This document shows, piece by piece, positions 16,921 through 26,400 of a DNA stretch of 64,000 nt. The stretch's first letter is position 1, and each line of letters opens with the position of its first letter. The stretch is from Bradyrhizobium macuxiense. Lineage in GTDB: Bacteria > Pseudomonadota > Alphaproteobacteria > Rhizobiales > Xanthobacteraceae. The position numbers and the translations under genes are program-made. Below the pieces are notes generated by a model. The model did no database searches, had not been told where the DNA came from, and saw nothing but the letters and a program-made list of their open reading frames with translations. The stretch spans positions 229,824 through 293,823 of the forward strand of contig NZ_VITY01000010.1 of the NCBI RefSeq assembly GCF_007993935.1, written 5' to 3'.

Positions 16921-18966
16921 ATGACCGCACCTTACGTCCCGCAAATGGCCCTTTACCGCGACTGGCTGAAGGAGACCCGCGGCCTTGCGTTTGCGGATTT
17001 CGAGGCGATGCGGCGCTGGTCGGTCACCGATATCGACGCCTTCTGGCAGAGCGTGTGGGATTATTTCGACCTGCGCTCGCCGACGCCGCATACCGCCGTG
17101 CTGGCCGAACGCAAGATGCCGGGCGCAGTGTGGTTTCCCGGCGCCTCGGTGAACTATGCGCGCCAGGTTTTCCGCCATGTCGTGCCCGCACATAACGCCG
17201 GCCTGCCGGCCCTGATTGCGAGCGGCGAGGACGGCAGACTGTCGGAGACGAGCTGGCCCGAGCTACAACGCAAATCGGCGGCGCTGGCGCTGCATCTGAA
17301 GGCCAAGGGCGTCCGCGCCGGCGACCGCGTCGCCGCGTACTTGCCGAACATCCCGGAGACGATCATCGCGTTTCTTGCAACCGCGAGCCTCGGTGCGGTC
17401 TGGAGCGTCTGCGCGCCCGACATGGCGGCGCCCGCGGTGATCGACCGCTTCAAGCAGATCGAGCCGAAGGTGCTGATCGCCTGCGATGCCGTGACCTATG
17501 CCGGCAAGCGCCATGACCGACAGGGCGTGATCGAGGAGCTGCGGCGCGCGCTGCCGACGGTCGAGCATGTCATTCTGCACAGCGACGCGGCACCATCAGA
17601 GACACGGCTGTCGTCCATCTTCGCGCGCCAGAGCGCGGAGATCGACGCCTTCGAGCCGGAATGGCTGCCGTTCGATCACCCGCTCTGGATCGTCTATTCC
17701 TCGGGGACCACCGGATTGCCGAAGCCGATCCTGCACAGCCATGGCGGCATCATCGCGGTGGCGCTGCCGCTGTCGACGCTTCACAACGACCTCGGCTGCA
17801 GCTACCACCCGAACTCGTTCGGCGAACGCTTCCACTGGTACTCTTCGACCGGCTGGATTATGTGGAACTGCCAGGCCAACGGCCTGCTCAACGGCACCAC
17901 CTGCTGCATCTTCGACGGCAGCCCCGGCGGCACCAAGGACAAGCCGGACTGGACCACGCTGTGGCGCTTCGTCGCCGACGCCAAGGCGACCTTCTTCGGC
18001 GCCGGCGCGGCGTTCTTCGCCAACTGCACCAAGGCGGAGATCGATCTCGCCGCCGTCGGCGACCTCTCGGGCCTGCGCGCGCTCGGCTCGACCGGCTCGC
18101 CGCTATCAGCCGATACGCAAGCCTGGTTCAACGAGCGCTTCGCCGCGCTGTCGAAGCGCACCGGCAATGCCGCGCAGGCCGACATGTGGTGGGCCAATAT
18201 TTCCGGCGGCACCGATTTCGCCGGCGCCTTCATCGGCGGCAATCGCGAACTGGCGCAGACGCCGGGCATCATGCAATGCCGCCTGCTCGGCTGCGCGGTG
18301 GAAGCCTTCGACGAGCAGGGCCGCGCCGTGATCGACGAGGTCGGAGAACTCGTCTGCACCGAGCCGCTGCCGTCGATGCCGCTGCGGTTCTGGAACGATC
18401 CCGGCAATGCACGCTATCTGTCGAGCTATTTCGAGACCTATCCCGACAATTTCGACGGCAGCGGCCGCGGCCCGGTGTGGCGGCACGGCGACTGGCTGAA
18501 GATCAACCCCGACGGCTCCTGCGTAATCTATGGCCGCAGCGACGCCACCATCAATCGCCACGGATTGCGGATGGGCACCAGCGAGCTCTATTCGGCGATC
18601 GAGGCGCTGCCGGAGGTGCTGGATTCGATGGTCGTCGACCTCGAATATCTCGGCCGCGACAGCTACATGCCGCTGTTCGTGGTGCTGCGCGAGGGCGTCG
18701 CGCTCGATGCGGCGATGAAGGCGAAGATCAACAAGGCGGTCGAAGCCGGGCTGTCGCGGCGCTTCCTGCCCAACGACATCTTCGTGGTGGCGGAAATTCC
18801 GCGCACGCTGTCCGGCAAGAAGCAGGAGCTGCCGGTCAAGAAGCTGCTGCTCGGTCACCCCGTCGAGAAGGTCATCAACCGCGATGCGATGGCCAATCCC
18901 GGTTGCCTCGACTGGTATCTCGATTTTGCGAGGAGCTACCTGAGCAAGCAGGCGGGCGCGGCGTGA
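16921..18966 (+). CDS. aacS: Acetoacetyl-CoA synthetase (acetoacetate-CoA ligase)
   Basis: 681 residues from ATG at 16921 (MTAPYVPQMALYRDWLKETR). It activates acetoacetate with ATP and CoA, feeding ketone bodies or PHB-derived carbon into acetyl-CoA metabolism. AMP-binding motif IVYSSGTTGLPKPILHSHGG is at about residue 258; FHWYSSTGWIMWN follows, then ISGGTDFAGAF, WRHGDWLKINPDG and YGRSDATINRHGLRMGTSELY. The C-terminal catalytic lysine region is RTLSGKKQELPVKKLL. The length and the STGWIMWN and DFAGAFIGGN signatures separate AacS from acetyl-CoA synthetase. The frame upstream of 16921 has no good start. It ends 4 bp before the convergent LysR gene. Confidence 0.94.
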   Translation: MTAPYVPQMALYRDWLKETRGLAFADFEAMRRWSVTDIDAFWQSVWDYFDLRSPTPHTAVLAERKMPGAVWFPGASVNYARQVFRHVVPAHNAGLPALIASGEDGRLSETSWPELQRKSAALALHLKAKGVRAGDRVAAYLPNIPETIIAFLATASLGAVWSVCAPDMAAPAVIDRFKQIEPKVLIACDAVTYAGKRHDRQGVIEELRRALPTVEHVILHSDAAPSETRLSSIFARQSAEIDAFEPEWLPFDHPLWIVYSSGTTGLPKPILHSHGGIIAVALPLSTLHNDLGCSYHPNSFGERFHWYSSTGWIMWNCQANGLLNGTTCCIFDGSPGGTKDKPDWTTLWRFVADAKATFFGAGAAFFANCTKAEIDLAAVGDLSGLRALGSTGSPLSADTQAWFNERFAALSKRTGNAAQADMWWANISGGTDFAGAFIGGNRELAQTPGIMQCRLLGCAVEAFDEQGRAVIDEVGELVCTEPLPSMPLRFWNDPGNARYLSSYFETYPDNFDGSGRGPVWRHGDWLKINPDGSCVIYGRSDATINRHGLRMGTSELYSAIEALPEVLDSMVVDLEYLGRDSYMPLFVVLREGVALDAAMKAKINKAVEAGLSRRFLPNDIFVVAEIPRTLSGKKQELPVKKLLLGHPVEKVINRDAMANPGCLDWYLDFARSYLSKQAGAA

Positions 18967-18970
18967 AGCG

Positions 18971-19894
18971 CTAGCGCAGCCTGCCGCGCCATGGCGGCGG
19001 CGCAAGCGCGGCGCGCAGGTGCTCCACGAAAGCCTGCGTGCGTCTCGCGCGCCCACTGCGGCCCGGATTGAGCAGCGCGACGATGTCGGCCGGCGGCAGG
19101 CGGAAGTTCGGCAGCACACGGACCAACCGGCCGGCGGCGAGATCTTCAGTGACATCCCACTCCGACCTGACGATCAGGCCGTGATGCGCCAGCGCCCAGG
19201 CCTTCACGACCTCGCCGTCATTGCTCGACAGCATCGGCTCGATCCTGACGACGTCAGGCTCCGACGCGGCACGCTTGCGGGAGAACCGCCAGAGCGTCAC
19301 GTCCTCCTCGTTCTCACGCAAGGCAATGCAATCATGCGCGCGCAGATCCTGCGGGCGCGCCGGCGTTCCGCGACGCTTGAGGTAGGCCGGCGAGGCGCAC
19401 AGATAGCGCTCGTTGGGGGCAAGACGCTGCAGACGAAGCGTGGAGTCCTTGAGTGTGCCGATGTGGATCATGATGTCCCACGCACTTACCGCGGCACGCC
19501 CCGGCCGATCGGACAGTTCGAGCTCGACCGACACCTCGGGATGACGTGATCGGAAGGCGGCAACGACCGGGGCGATGTAGCGCCGTCCGAAGCCGAGCGG
19601 TGCAAGAATCTTCAGATGTCCTGCGATGGTGCCGCGACGCGCCTGCAGAGCTTCGGTCAGCTCCATCGCCTCGTCGAGCAGCACCCCGCCGCGCAGCACC
19701 AGCAGCTCGCCCTCGTCGGTCAACGTCAGCCGCCGGGCCGAACGGCTGACCAGCTGAACGCCCAGCCGCTGCTCGAGGCTCTGCAGCCGCTGCGAGACCG
19801 CCGATGGCGTCACGTCGAGCGCCCGCGCCGCGGCCGCGAGCGACCGGGCCGCAGCGATGGCCAGGAAGAAGCGGATGTCGTCGGTCGAGATCAT
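18971..19894 (-). CDS. LysR-family regulator divergent from the DSD1 operon
   Basis: 307 residues from ATG at 19894 (MISTDDIRFFLAIAAARSL). The N-terminal HTH is typical of LysR (ARALDVTPSAVSQRLQSLEQRLGVQLV), followed by the effector domain (GHLKILAPLGFGRRYIAPVV, then LKDSTLRLQRLAPNERYLCASPAYL). An 18-bp perfect palindrome (19893-19910) overlaps the start codon and lies between this gene and the operon at 19966, so it probably represses itself and controls the operon in response to an amino acid or related inducer. The frame upstream to 20131 was rejected because it overlaps the divergent gene. Confidence 0.93.
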   Translation of the reverse strand: MISTDDIRFFLAIAAARSLAAAARALDVTPSAVSQRLQSLEQRLGVQLVSRSARRLTLTDEGELLVLRGGVLLDEAMELTEALQARRGTIAGHLKILAPLGFGRRYIAPVVAAFRSRHPEVSVELELSDRPGRAAVSAWDIMIHIGTLKDSTLRLQRLAPNERYLCASPAYLKRRGTPARPQDLRAHDCIALRENEEDVTLWRFSRKRAASEPDVVRIEPMLSSNDGEVVKAWALAHHGLIVRSEWDVTEDLAAGRLVRVLPNFRLPPADIVALLNPGRSGRARRTQAFVEHLRAALAPPPWRGRLR

Positions 19895-19910
19895 TAAGCC
19901 TAGGCTTAAT
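19893..19910. promoter_or_regulatory. 18-bp perfect palindrome, LysR operator
   Basis: ATTAAGCC-TA-GGCTTAAT is a perfect dyad overlapping the ATG of the LysR gene and 55 bp upstream of the divergent DSD1-type gene. AT-rich flanks around it look like promoter sequence. Binding by the adjacent LysR protein is inferred from position. Confidence 0.7.
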
Positions 19911-19965
19911 ATAGGAATGACATTCGGTAAATTGTACTTAGCGCGGAAACGGCTAGTCTCGCCGC

Positions 19966-21126
19966 ATGTCATCAGCCCCCGTCCCGAACGCACCGCATCC
20001 GCTCGCCGGGATCGAGACGCCCTGTCTCGTCCTCGATGAGGACCGGATGCTGCACAACATCGCCCGCCTGAAGACGCGGCTATCGCGGCTCGGCGTGCCG
20101 CTGCGTCCGCATCTGAAGACCGCAAAATCAATTCCGGCGGCGCGCGCTGTGATGGACGGCCCAGGCGGCCCGGCCGCGGTGTCCACGTTGCAAGAGGCCG
20201 AGGTCTTCGCCGCGGCCGGCGTGACAGACATCCTCTATGCCGTCGGCATCGCGCCGCAGAAGCTCGATCGCGTGGCCGCGCTGCGGCGTCAGGGCGTGGA
20301 CCTCTCCGTCGTGCTCGACAGCCTCGAGCAGGCGGCTGCCGTCACCGAGATGGCGCGCATGACGAACGACCGCATTCCCGTGCTGATCGAGATCGATTGC
20401 GATGGCCATCGCGCCGGGGTCGGTGCAAGCGATCCGCAGCTCGTCGAGATCGGGCGCGCGCTGCATCAGGGCGGCGCCGAACTGCGCGGCGTCATGGCGC
20501 ATGCCGGCGAATCCTATTCCTGCCGCAGCGTTGAGGCGCTCGAGCAGGCGGCCGAGCAGGAGCGCGCCGCCGCGGTCGCCTGCGCCGAAGCATTGCGCGC
20601 GGCCGGACTGCCCTGCCCCGTGGTCAGCGTCGGCTCGACGCCGACAGCGCATTTCGCGCGCCGGCTCGATGGCGTCACCGAGGTGCGCGCCGGCGTCTTC
20701 GTGATGTTCGACCTGGTGATGGCCGGGATCGGGGTCTGCGCGGTCGAGGACATCGCGCTGTCGGTGCTCGCGACGGTGATCGGCCATCGCGCCGATCGTG
20801 GCTTGACCCTCATCGATGCTGGCTGGATGGCGCTGTCGCGCGATCGCGGCACCGCGCGGCAGCCGATCGACCAGGGCTACGGCATCGTCTGCGACATCGA
20901 TGGACGGCCCTATCCCGACCTGATCGTGACGGAGACCAATCAGGAGCACGGCATCGTCGCGCTTCGTCCCGGCAGCACCGCGCCGCAGGTGACGCTGCCG
21001 GTCGGCGCGCAGCTGCGAATCCTTCCGAACCATGCCTGCGCGACGGGAGCGCAGCACGACCGTTATCACGTCATCGCTGCCGGCTCCGACACCGTCAGGC
21101 AATGGGAGCGGCTTCGCGGATGGTAA
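19966..21126 (+). CDS. DSD1-family PLP enzyme (D-threonine aldolase / D-serine dehydratase-like)
   Basis: 386 residues. The alanine-racemase-type barrel at the N terminus begins ETPCLVLDEDRMLHNI; the PLP lysine is in RPHLKTAKS. The C-terminal beta domain carries LRILPNHACATGAQHDRYHV, where the His and Cys (HAC) form the metal site of this family. Members cleave D-3-hydroxyamino acids (D-threonine, 3-hydroxyaspartate) or deaminate D-serine. First gene of a three-gene unit with a HAD phosphatase-like gene (16-bp gap) and a threonine-synthase-like gene; the divergent LysR and its palindrome control it. This context points to inducible catabolism of a hydroxyamino acid. The true substrate is open. 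Confidence 0.9.
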   Translation: MSSAPVPNAPHPLAGIETPCLVLDEDRMLHNIARLKTRLSRLGVPLRPHLKTAKSIPAARAVMDGPGGPAAVSTLQEAEVFAAAGVTDILYAVGIAPQKLDRVAALRRQGVDLSVVLDSLEQAAAVTEMARMTNDRIPVLIEIDCDGHRAGVGASDPQLVEIGRALHQGGAELRGVMAHAGESYSCRSVEALEQAAEQERAAAVACAEALRAAGLPCPVVSVGSTPTAHFARRLDGVTEVRAGVFVMFDLVMAGIGVCAVEDIALSVLATVIGHRADRGLTLIDAGWMALSRDRGTARQPIDQGYGIVCDIDGRPYPDLIVTETNQEHGIVALRPGSTAPQVTLPVGAQLRILPNHACATGAQHDRYHVIAAGSDTVRQWERLRGW

Positions 21127-21142
21127 GAGCGGAGCACAGCCC

Positions 21143-21796
21143 ATGACGCGAGCTTTCGACGCCGTGTTGTTCGACCTCCTGACCGCGCTGCTCGACAGCT
21201 GGACGCTGTGGAACAAGGTCGCCGGCTCCGACGAGGCCGGGCTTCGCTGGCGCGCCGAGTATCTCAAGAACACCTATGCCACCGGACGCTATCGGCCCTA
21301 TGAGGATCTGGTCGGCGAGGCGGCGCGCAACGTCGGGCTGCCGTTCGAACGGGCCGCCGAGCTTGGCGCGCGTTATGCAGAGCTCGATCCCTGGCCCGAG
21401 GTTCGCGACGTTCTGCAGACGCTGCATGACGCCGGTGTCGCGCTCGGCGTCGTGACCAACTGCTCCGAGCGGCTCGGCCGCATCGCAGCCGACCGCCTCG
21501 GCGTCCCTCTCACCGTGTTCGTGACGGCCGAGCGCGCCGGCTATTACAAGCCGCAGCCGCAACCCTATCAGCTCGCGCTCGACGAACTGCCGGTCCCCGC
21601 CGGTCGATGCCTGTTCGTCGCGGGATCGGCCTATGATCTGTTCGGAACGGCGCGTGTGCACTTGCCGACTTGGTGGCATAATCGGGCCGCAAAGAACCTG
21701 CCGGAAGGGGCGCCCGCCCCGATCATGGTTCGCGACAACCTTGCGACCTTGCCGGATTTCGTGCTTGGTCGCGACGCGGCCGGCCCGCCTCCTTGA
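21143..21796 (+). CDS. HAD-superfamily hydrolase (haloacid dehalogenase type II-like)
   Basis: 217 residues from ATG at 21143 (MTRAFDAVLFDLLTALLDSW). The nucleophile Asp sits in LFDLLTALLDSW, where the usual DxYGTL reads DLLTAL. The motif II Thr/Asn region is GVVTNCSERLG; the motif III Lys is in YYKPQPQPYQLAL; the acidic motif IV is atypical (FVAGSAYDLFGTARV). Helical cap domain between. It is the middle gene of the LysR-controlled operon and may dephosphorylate an intermediate or dehalogenate a small acid. The longer frame back to 21032 overlaps the previous gene and was not used. Confidence 0.85.
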   Translation: MTRAFDAVLFDLLTALLDSWTLWNKVAGSDEAGLRWRAEYLKNTYATGRYRPYEDLVGEAARNVGLPFERAAELGARYAELDPWPEVRDVLQTLHDAGVALGVVTNCSERLGRIAADRLGVPLTVFVTAERAGYYKPQPQPYQLALDELPVPAGRCLFVAGSAYDLFGTARVHLPTWWHNRAAKNLPEGAPAPIMVRDNLATLPDFVLGRDAAGPPP

Positions 21797-21809
21797 GGAC
21801 TGAACTGAG

Positions 21810-22940
21810 ATGCCTTCACCCAGCTACATCGACCCGCTCAATGGCAAGCTCTACCCGCTGGATATCCCGCGCTGGTGCTCCGACGAGGGCAAGCCGCTGC
21901 TCGTGACGCCGCTGCCCGGCATCTCCCGCGACGAGATCGATCGCGGGACGCGGTCGCTGTGGCGCTACCGCGCGGCGCTGCCGGTCGAGATCAAGCAGCC
22001 GATCACGATGGGCGAAGGCTGCACGCCCGCGGTCGAGAAGGAATGGGACGACCTGCGGCCGCATTTCAAGCTGGAATGGTTCAATCCGACCGCAAGCTTC
22101 AAGGATCGCGGCACCACGGTGATGCTGTCACTCCTGCGCCAGCTCGGCGTCGATGCGGTGCTGGAGGACTCGTCCGGCAATGGCGGCGCGTCGGTTTCGG
22201 CCTATGGCGCAGCGGGCGGCATGCGGGTGAAAATCCTGGCGCCGGCGACGACATCGCCGATGAAGGTGGCACAGATGCATGCCTTCGGCGCCGAGGTGCA
22301 GCTGGTCGAAGGCCCGCGCGAGGAATCCGAGGCGGAAGCGATCCGCCAGTCGAAGCAGATCTTCTACTCCAGCCACAACTGGCAACCCTTCTTCCTGCAA
22401 GGCACCAAGTCGCTGGCCTACGAGATCTGGGAAGATTTCGGCTTCACCACGCCTGACAATGTGATCATGCCGGTCGGCGCCGGCAGCAGCCTGCTCGGCT
22501 GCTATATCGGCTTCAAGGAGCTGCTGGCGGCCGGTCAGATCACGCGGCTGCCGCGGCTGTTTGGCGCGCAACCACTCAACTGCTCGCCGGTCGATGCGAG
22601 CTTTGCCGCCGGCGTCGACACGCCGGTCGATCGCGCGGTCCGCAAGACCATCGCCGAGGGCACCGCGATCAAGCATCCGCTGCGGCTGAAGCAGATGATC
22701 GCGGCGCTAAAGGAAAGCGGCGGCGGCACGGTCGCGATCCCCGAAGACGGCATCGTCGCCGCACTGAAGCGGCTGGCGTTTACCGGCCTGTTCGTCGAGC
22801 CGACCTCGGCCTCGGCCGCCGCCGCGCTCGACGTCCTGAAGGCGCGCGGCGCGATCCGGCCGGCGGAGCGCACCGTCGTCATCATCAGCGGCACCGGGAT
22901 CAAGGCGGCGGGGCTGATCACGGAGTTGCTGGGCGACTAG
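21810..22940 (+). CDS. Threonine-synthase-like PLP lyase (fold type II)
   Basis: 376 residues. PLP lysine is in NPTASFKDRGTTVML, the phosphate-binding loop is SSGNGGASVSAYGA, and the C-terminal serine/threonine site is VIISGTGIKA. A threonine-synthase-type N-terminal stretch (YIDPLNGKLYPLD, then PITMGEGCTP) is present. Threonine synthase makes threonine from O-phosphohomoserine, but this copy sits in a LysR-controlled amino-acid operon rather than with homoserine genes, so a catabolic lyase or dehydratase acting on the aldolase product or substrate is possible. It starts 13 bp after the HAD gene. Confidence 0.88.
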   Translation: MPSPSYIDPLNGKLYPLDIPRWCSDEGKPLLVTPLPGISRDEIDRGTRSLWRYRAALPVEIKQPITMGEGCTPAVEKEWDDLRPHFKLEWFNPTASFKDRGTTVMLSLLRQLGVDAVLEDSSGNGGASVSAYGAAGGMRVKILAPATTSPMKVAQMHAFGAEVQLVEGPREESEAEAIRQSKQIFYSSHNWQPFFLQGTKSLAYEIWEDFGFTTPDNVIMPVGAGSSLLGCYIGFKELLAAGQITRLPRLFGAQPLNCSPVDASFAAGVDTPVDRAVRKTIAEGTAIKHPLRLKQMIAALKESGGGTVAIPEDGIVAALKRLAFTGLFVEPTSASAAAALDVLKARGAIRPAERTVVIISGTGIKAAGLITELLGD

Positions 22941-23490
22941 CGAGATTGGCACCCCATTCGGGAAATCGACAGGCTTTGATCTGTTGGTTTGGCGTCTACC
23001 GCGCAATTCCGGCGCTGGCGCGTTGAAGCCTTCGAGCAAAGGCGGCCAAGCGACGAGCGAGCCTGGTCCCAGCGAAGCAACGCGCACCATCGCAGCCGGC
23101 CTCGTGCTGATGATGAGAAACATTGCGAAACAAAAACATCAGCGAGCGTTGCGATCGACGTAGCTGTCGCGGTCGGGGCGTTTTCGCTATCACCGGCACG
23201 CGCCCCGCATACCGGAGGTTGCATACCCCGATCAGTTCTTGCTACCGTCCCGTCACCATAGCTTCAGCCAATCCTGCGAGAACCTTCACGACATCGCGGT
23301 TGGCGCGATATTTCACGATCAGGCGACGCCAACCAATGCCCCCGACAAGGATCAGCAGCGCGAACTCGACCGCGCGATATCGTCCGTCGGAAACAGCGAC
23401 GCCAAACTGATAACTCGCGGCCAGGAAACGGCCTTGTCGCGGGGGCTTGAGAAACGAGACTTTGCGACAACGTCAATATTGAGGTGCGCG
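22941..23490. other. Intergenic region with a decayed gene fragment (550 bp)
   Basis: The left part (22941-23241) shows no convincing gene. The right part (23242-23475, minus strand) is a degenerate copy of the 5' end of the phosphoesterase gene at 27806-28936 (separate entry). The start of the large secreted-protein gene follows at once. The layout looks like an insertion junction. Confidence 0.55.
23242..23475 (-). pseudogene. Fragment homologous to the N terminus of the PlcP-type phosphoesterase
   Basis: Read on the minus strand, the segment 23424 down to 23244 encodes LAASYQFGVAVSDGRYRAVE and onward to GLAEAMVTGR then a stop. Over 58 aligned residues, 42 are identical to residues about 25-82 of the phosphoesterase encoded at 27806-28936. 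An in-frame TGA stands just upstream and no ATG or GTG precedes the homologous part, so it cannot be translated as it stands. It is therefore a truncated duplicate. Its 5' side is cut off where the region of the foreign-looking secreted-protein gene begins. Confidence 0.7.
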
Positions 23491-26400
23491 ATGTTACTTC
23501 TCAGCGACCATCAACGATCACTCGCGAAGCGCGTCTGTACTCTCGTCGTGACGTTTTTTTTGATCCTGCCGGGCTCTGCCTGGCGTGCTGCCGCGCAAGC
23601 CCCGCCGCTCGTCGCTTCGAAAAGTGTCCTGACCCAGCACAACGACAATGCCCGCACCGGCGCCTATCTCGCGGAAACCGCACTCAAGCCGTCAACGGTC
23701 AGCCCATCGACGTTTGGACGGCTGTACGCAAGGCACGTCAACGGCCAAATCGCGGCGCAGCCTCTCTACGTACATGGGCTCCAGACAGCCGAAGGGGTGA
23801 AGAATGTTGTGATCGTGGCGACGCAAAACAACGGAATATATGCGTTCGATGCCGACGATCTCGATCCGAACCCGGACAAGGCTCTTTGGCAGACGACGCT
23901 GATCGGTTCTGACGGTTATGGGGCACAGGAAGTGCCCGGGATGGATCGTAATCTGCCCAACGACACCCGCACGATTTGCGGGCAGACCCACGGTGCGATG
24001 GGCATCACGTCAGCCCCGGTGATCGATCCGGTGGATGGGAAACTGTACGTTGCCGCCTGGATGGCTCCCCCTAACATTGACCACGGCGGGACGATCCTAA
24101 CAACGTACACCGCTCGCCATACAATCTTCGTCGTTGATCTCAAAGGTCTGGGTTCTTCAACGCGGGCCGTACCTCTCACAGACATTGCGATTCCCTCGCC
24201 GCCAAATCTATTCGATCCCAATGCTTTCGATCCCAATAAGGAGCTCAGCCGTCCCGCCCTGCTGCTCAACAGAGGAATGCTCTACGTGGCCTTTGGTGGA
24301 CTGGTCTGCGACGACGGCGGTGGCGATCCCAACACACGAGCACACTCGCGCGGATGGGTGGTCGCCTACAAGACGCAAGACCTTCTCGACCGTCCGTATT
24401 CGCACTCATCCCCGATGCCGCCAGCCGCTTACTTCAATACAAGCTTTGACCAGCAGGGGCAGGCCTGGATGGCCGGCATTTGGCAGTCAGGCCAGGGCCT
24501 GGCCGCAGACCAAGACGGAGTTTACTTCACGACCGGCAACGCTATGGGCCCGCACGCGGGCCAAGCCTTGGGCGAATCAATTGTTCGGCTCAGCCCCTCG
24601 TCAGCATCAAGCGGCGGCGCGCACAACTTTTCAGTGAGATCCTACAAAGTGGATCGCGCGAACGAGCTAGATGGCGGAGACACCGACCTCGGTTCCGGCG
24701 GGGTCGTACTGTTGCCGGAGGGGCGCCTGGTCGCGGGGGGTAAAGAGGGACGCCTCTACATCCTCGATCGGACGACGATGACGCCGCTCAGGCTTCCTTC
24801 CCTATCACACGGCGCAAATGACGGCTTGCTCGCCTATACCAATACATGGCACCCCGAGATTGCCCTTGAGGACTACGCCAAATTCCAGATGTTTGGCCCG
24901 AATATCCACGGCGCACCGGTCGTCTGGACAGACTCGTCGCATCAAACGCATCTCTATGCGATGCCCGAGAAGGCGTTTTTTACACGTCATACACTCAAGG
25001 GCGATGGATCGATCGACCCGGCCCTGCGACGTCAATCAAGCATCTACCGGTCGCCGGACGGCATGCCGGGGGGAGTGGTATCACTTTCAGCCAACGGCTC
25101 GACCGATGGGATTGTTTGGGCATCGGTGCCCAAGCGGGACGTGCTTAACGAAATCGGACCAGGCCGGTTGTTGGCGTTTGATGCCGAAACGCTTGCCCAT
25201 CTCTGGATAGATGACGAGAACGTCGCCTTCGCGAAATTCACTCCGCCGACGGTTGCGAACGGAAAGGTTTTCCGGCCGACTTTCGGAGGTGAACTCATTG
25301 TCTATGGACTTCTACACGGTCGGACCCCGCAAACAGTCTGCAACAACGCACTCGAGGCCTACCGTGTGTATGGCGGCGCAGCAGCGCTGGGTGGGCCGGC
25401 GCCGGCTCCAGCTGCCCCGCGCACGGATCTAACCCTTGACCGATACTGGTTCGATAAAAACAAAGCATTCCACGCGGCTCAGTACCAAAGCTCGATTTTG
25501 TATTCGCCGACGACGTGTGGCCACGTGGTGCGCGGGCCCATCTGGCAGGCCTATCAAGGCAAGGAGGCCTTGCTCGGCTTGCCAATTACCGACGACGAAT
25601 CCACGAGTGGCGATCGTCTTAAGATCATGGTCGATCCGAAGCCAGAAGATGCAGACATGCCACTCCGTTACACCCATTTCGAACGCGGTTCGATTTTTTC
25701 CTCGCCGCGTACGGGCGCCCATGAGATTCATGGGCCTATCCGAGATAAATGGGCTGCGCTGGGTTGGGATCGTGGCCTCGGCTTTCCAAAGACCGATGTC
25801 ATGACGGAGGGCCGCACGCAACATTCTGAGTTCCTTAAGTTCAATTTTCTTTGGCCCGCTCCTGAGGACATTGAATCAGCGATCTATTCCTCTCAAACCA
25901 CCGGCACACATGCGATGGTTGGAGGCATATACGCGTATTGGCAGCTTCATCCGGACCTCGGCCTGCCCACGGACGACGAACATGACGGCCGCGCGCCAGA
26001 CAACCGGGCGGCGCGGGTGCAGGATTTCGAAAATGGAACGATTTATTGGATCTTGAACGCCAATCCGTTCGAGGTGTTTCCAGTATGGAAGCCAGGTTCG
26101 CCGGCCAAGTGGTTCGATGCGACAGACGACGAGATCAAACGCACAGCGTGGAATTTCACAGACGTCAACCTGGCGACATGGGCACTGGCATCGCGTGCCG
26201 CGACCGGCTTCTGCGCGCTGCGTGGGTTTGTTGGAGGAATTTTTACCGGCGACCAGGTCAACGGCCACCGCGGCATCGTGTGCTGGTTTCAGGGAGCCAA
26301 GTATTTCGATTCCCGTGACACGGAGCTCGCGTCACAAACTTGGCGTCTCACGTCACCTCAATTGGACAATAACGCGTGGGCCGTCGCTGGGCGAACGTCA

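Noticed and set aside
21810..22940. Assignment as the housekeeping thrC
   Set aside because: The operon context (LysR, DSD1, HAD) does not fit homoserine metabolism, so only the family name is given.
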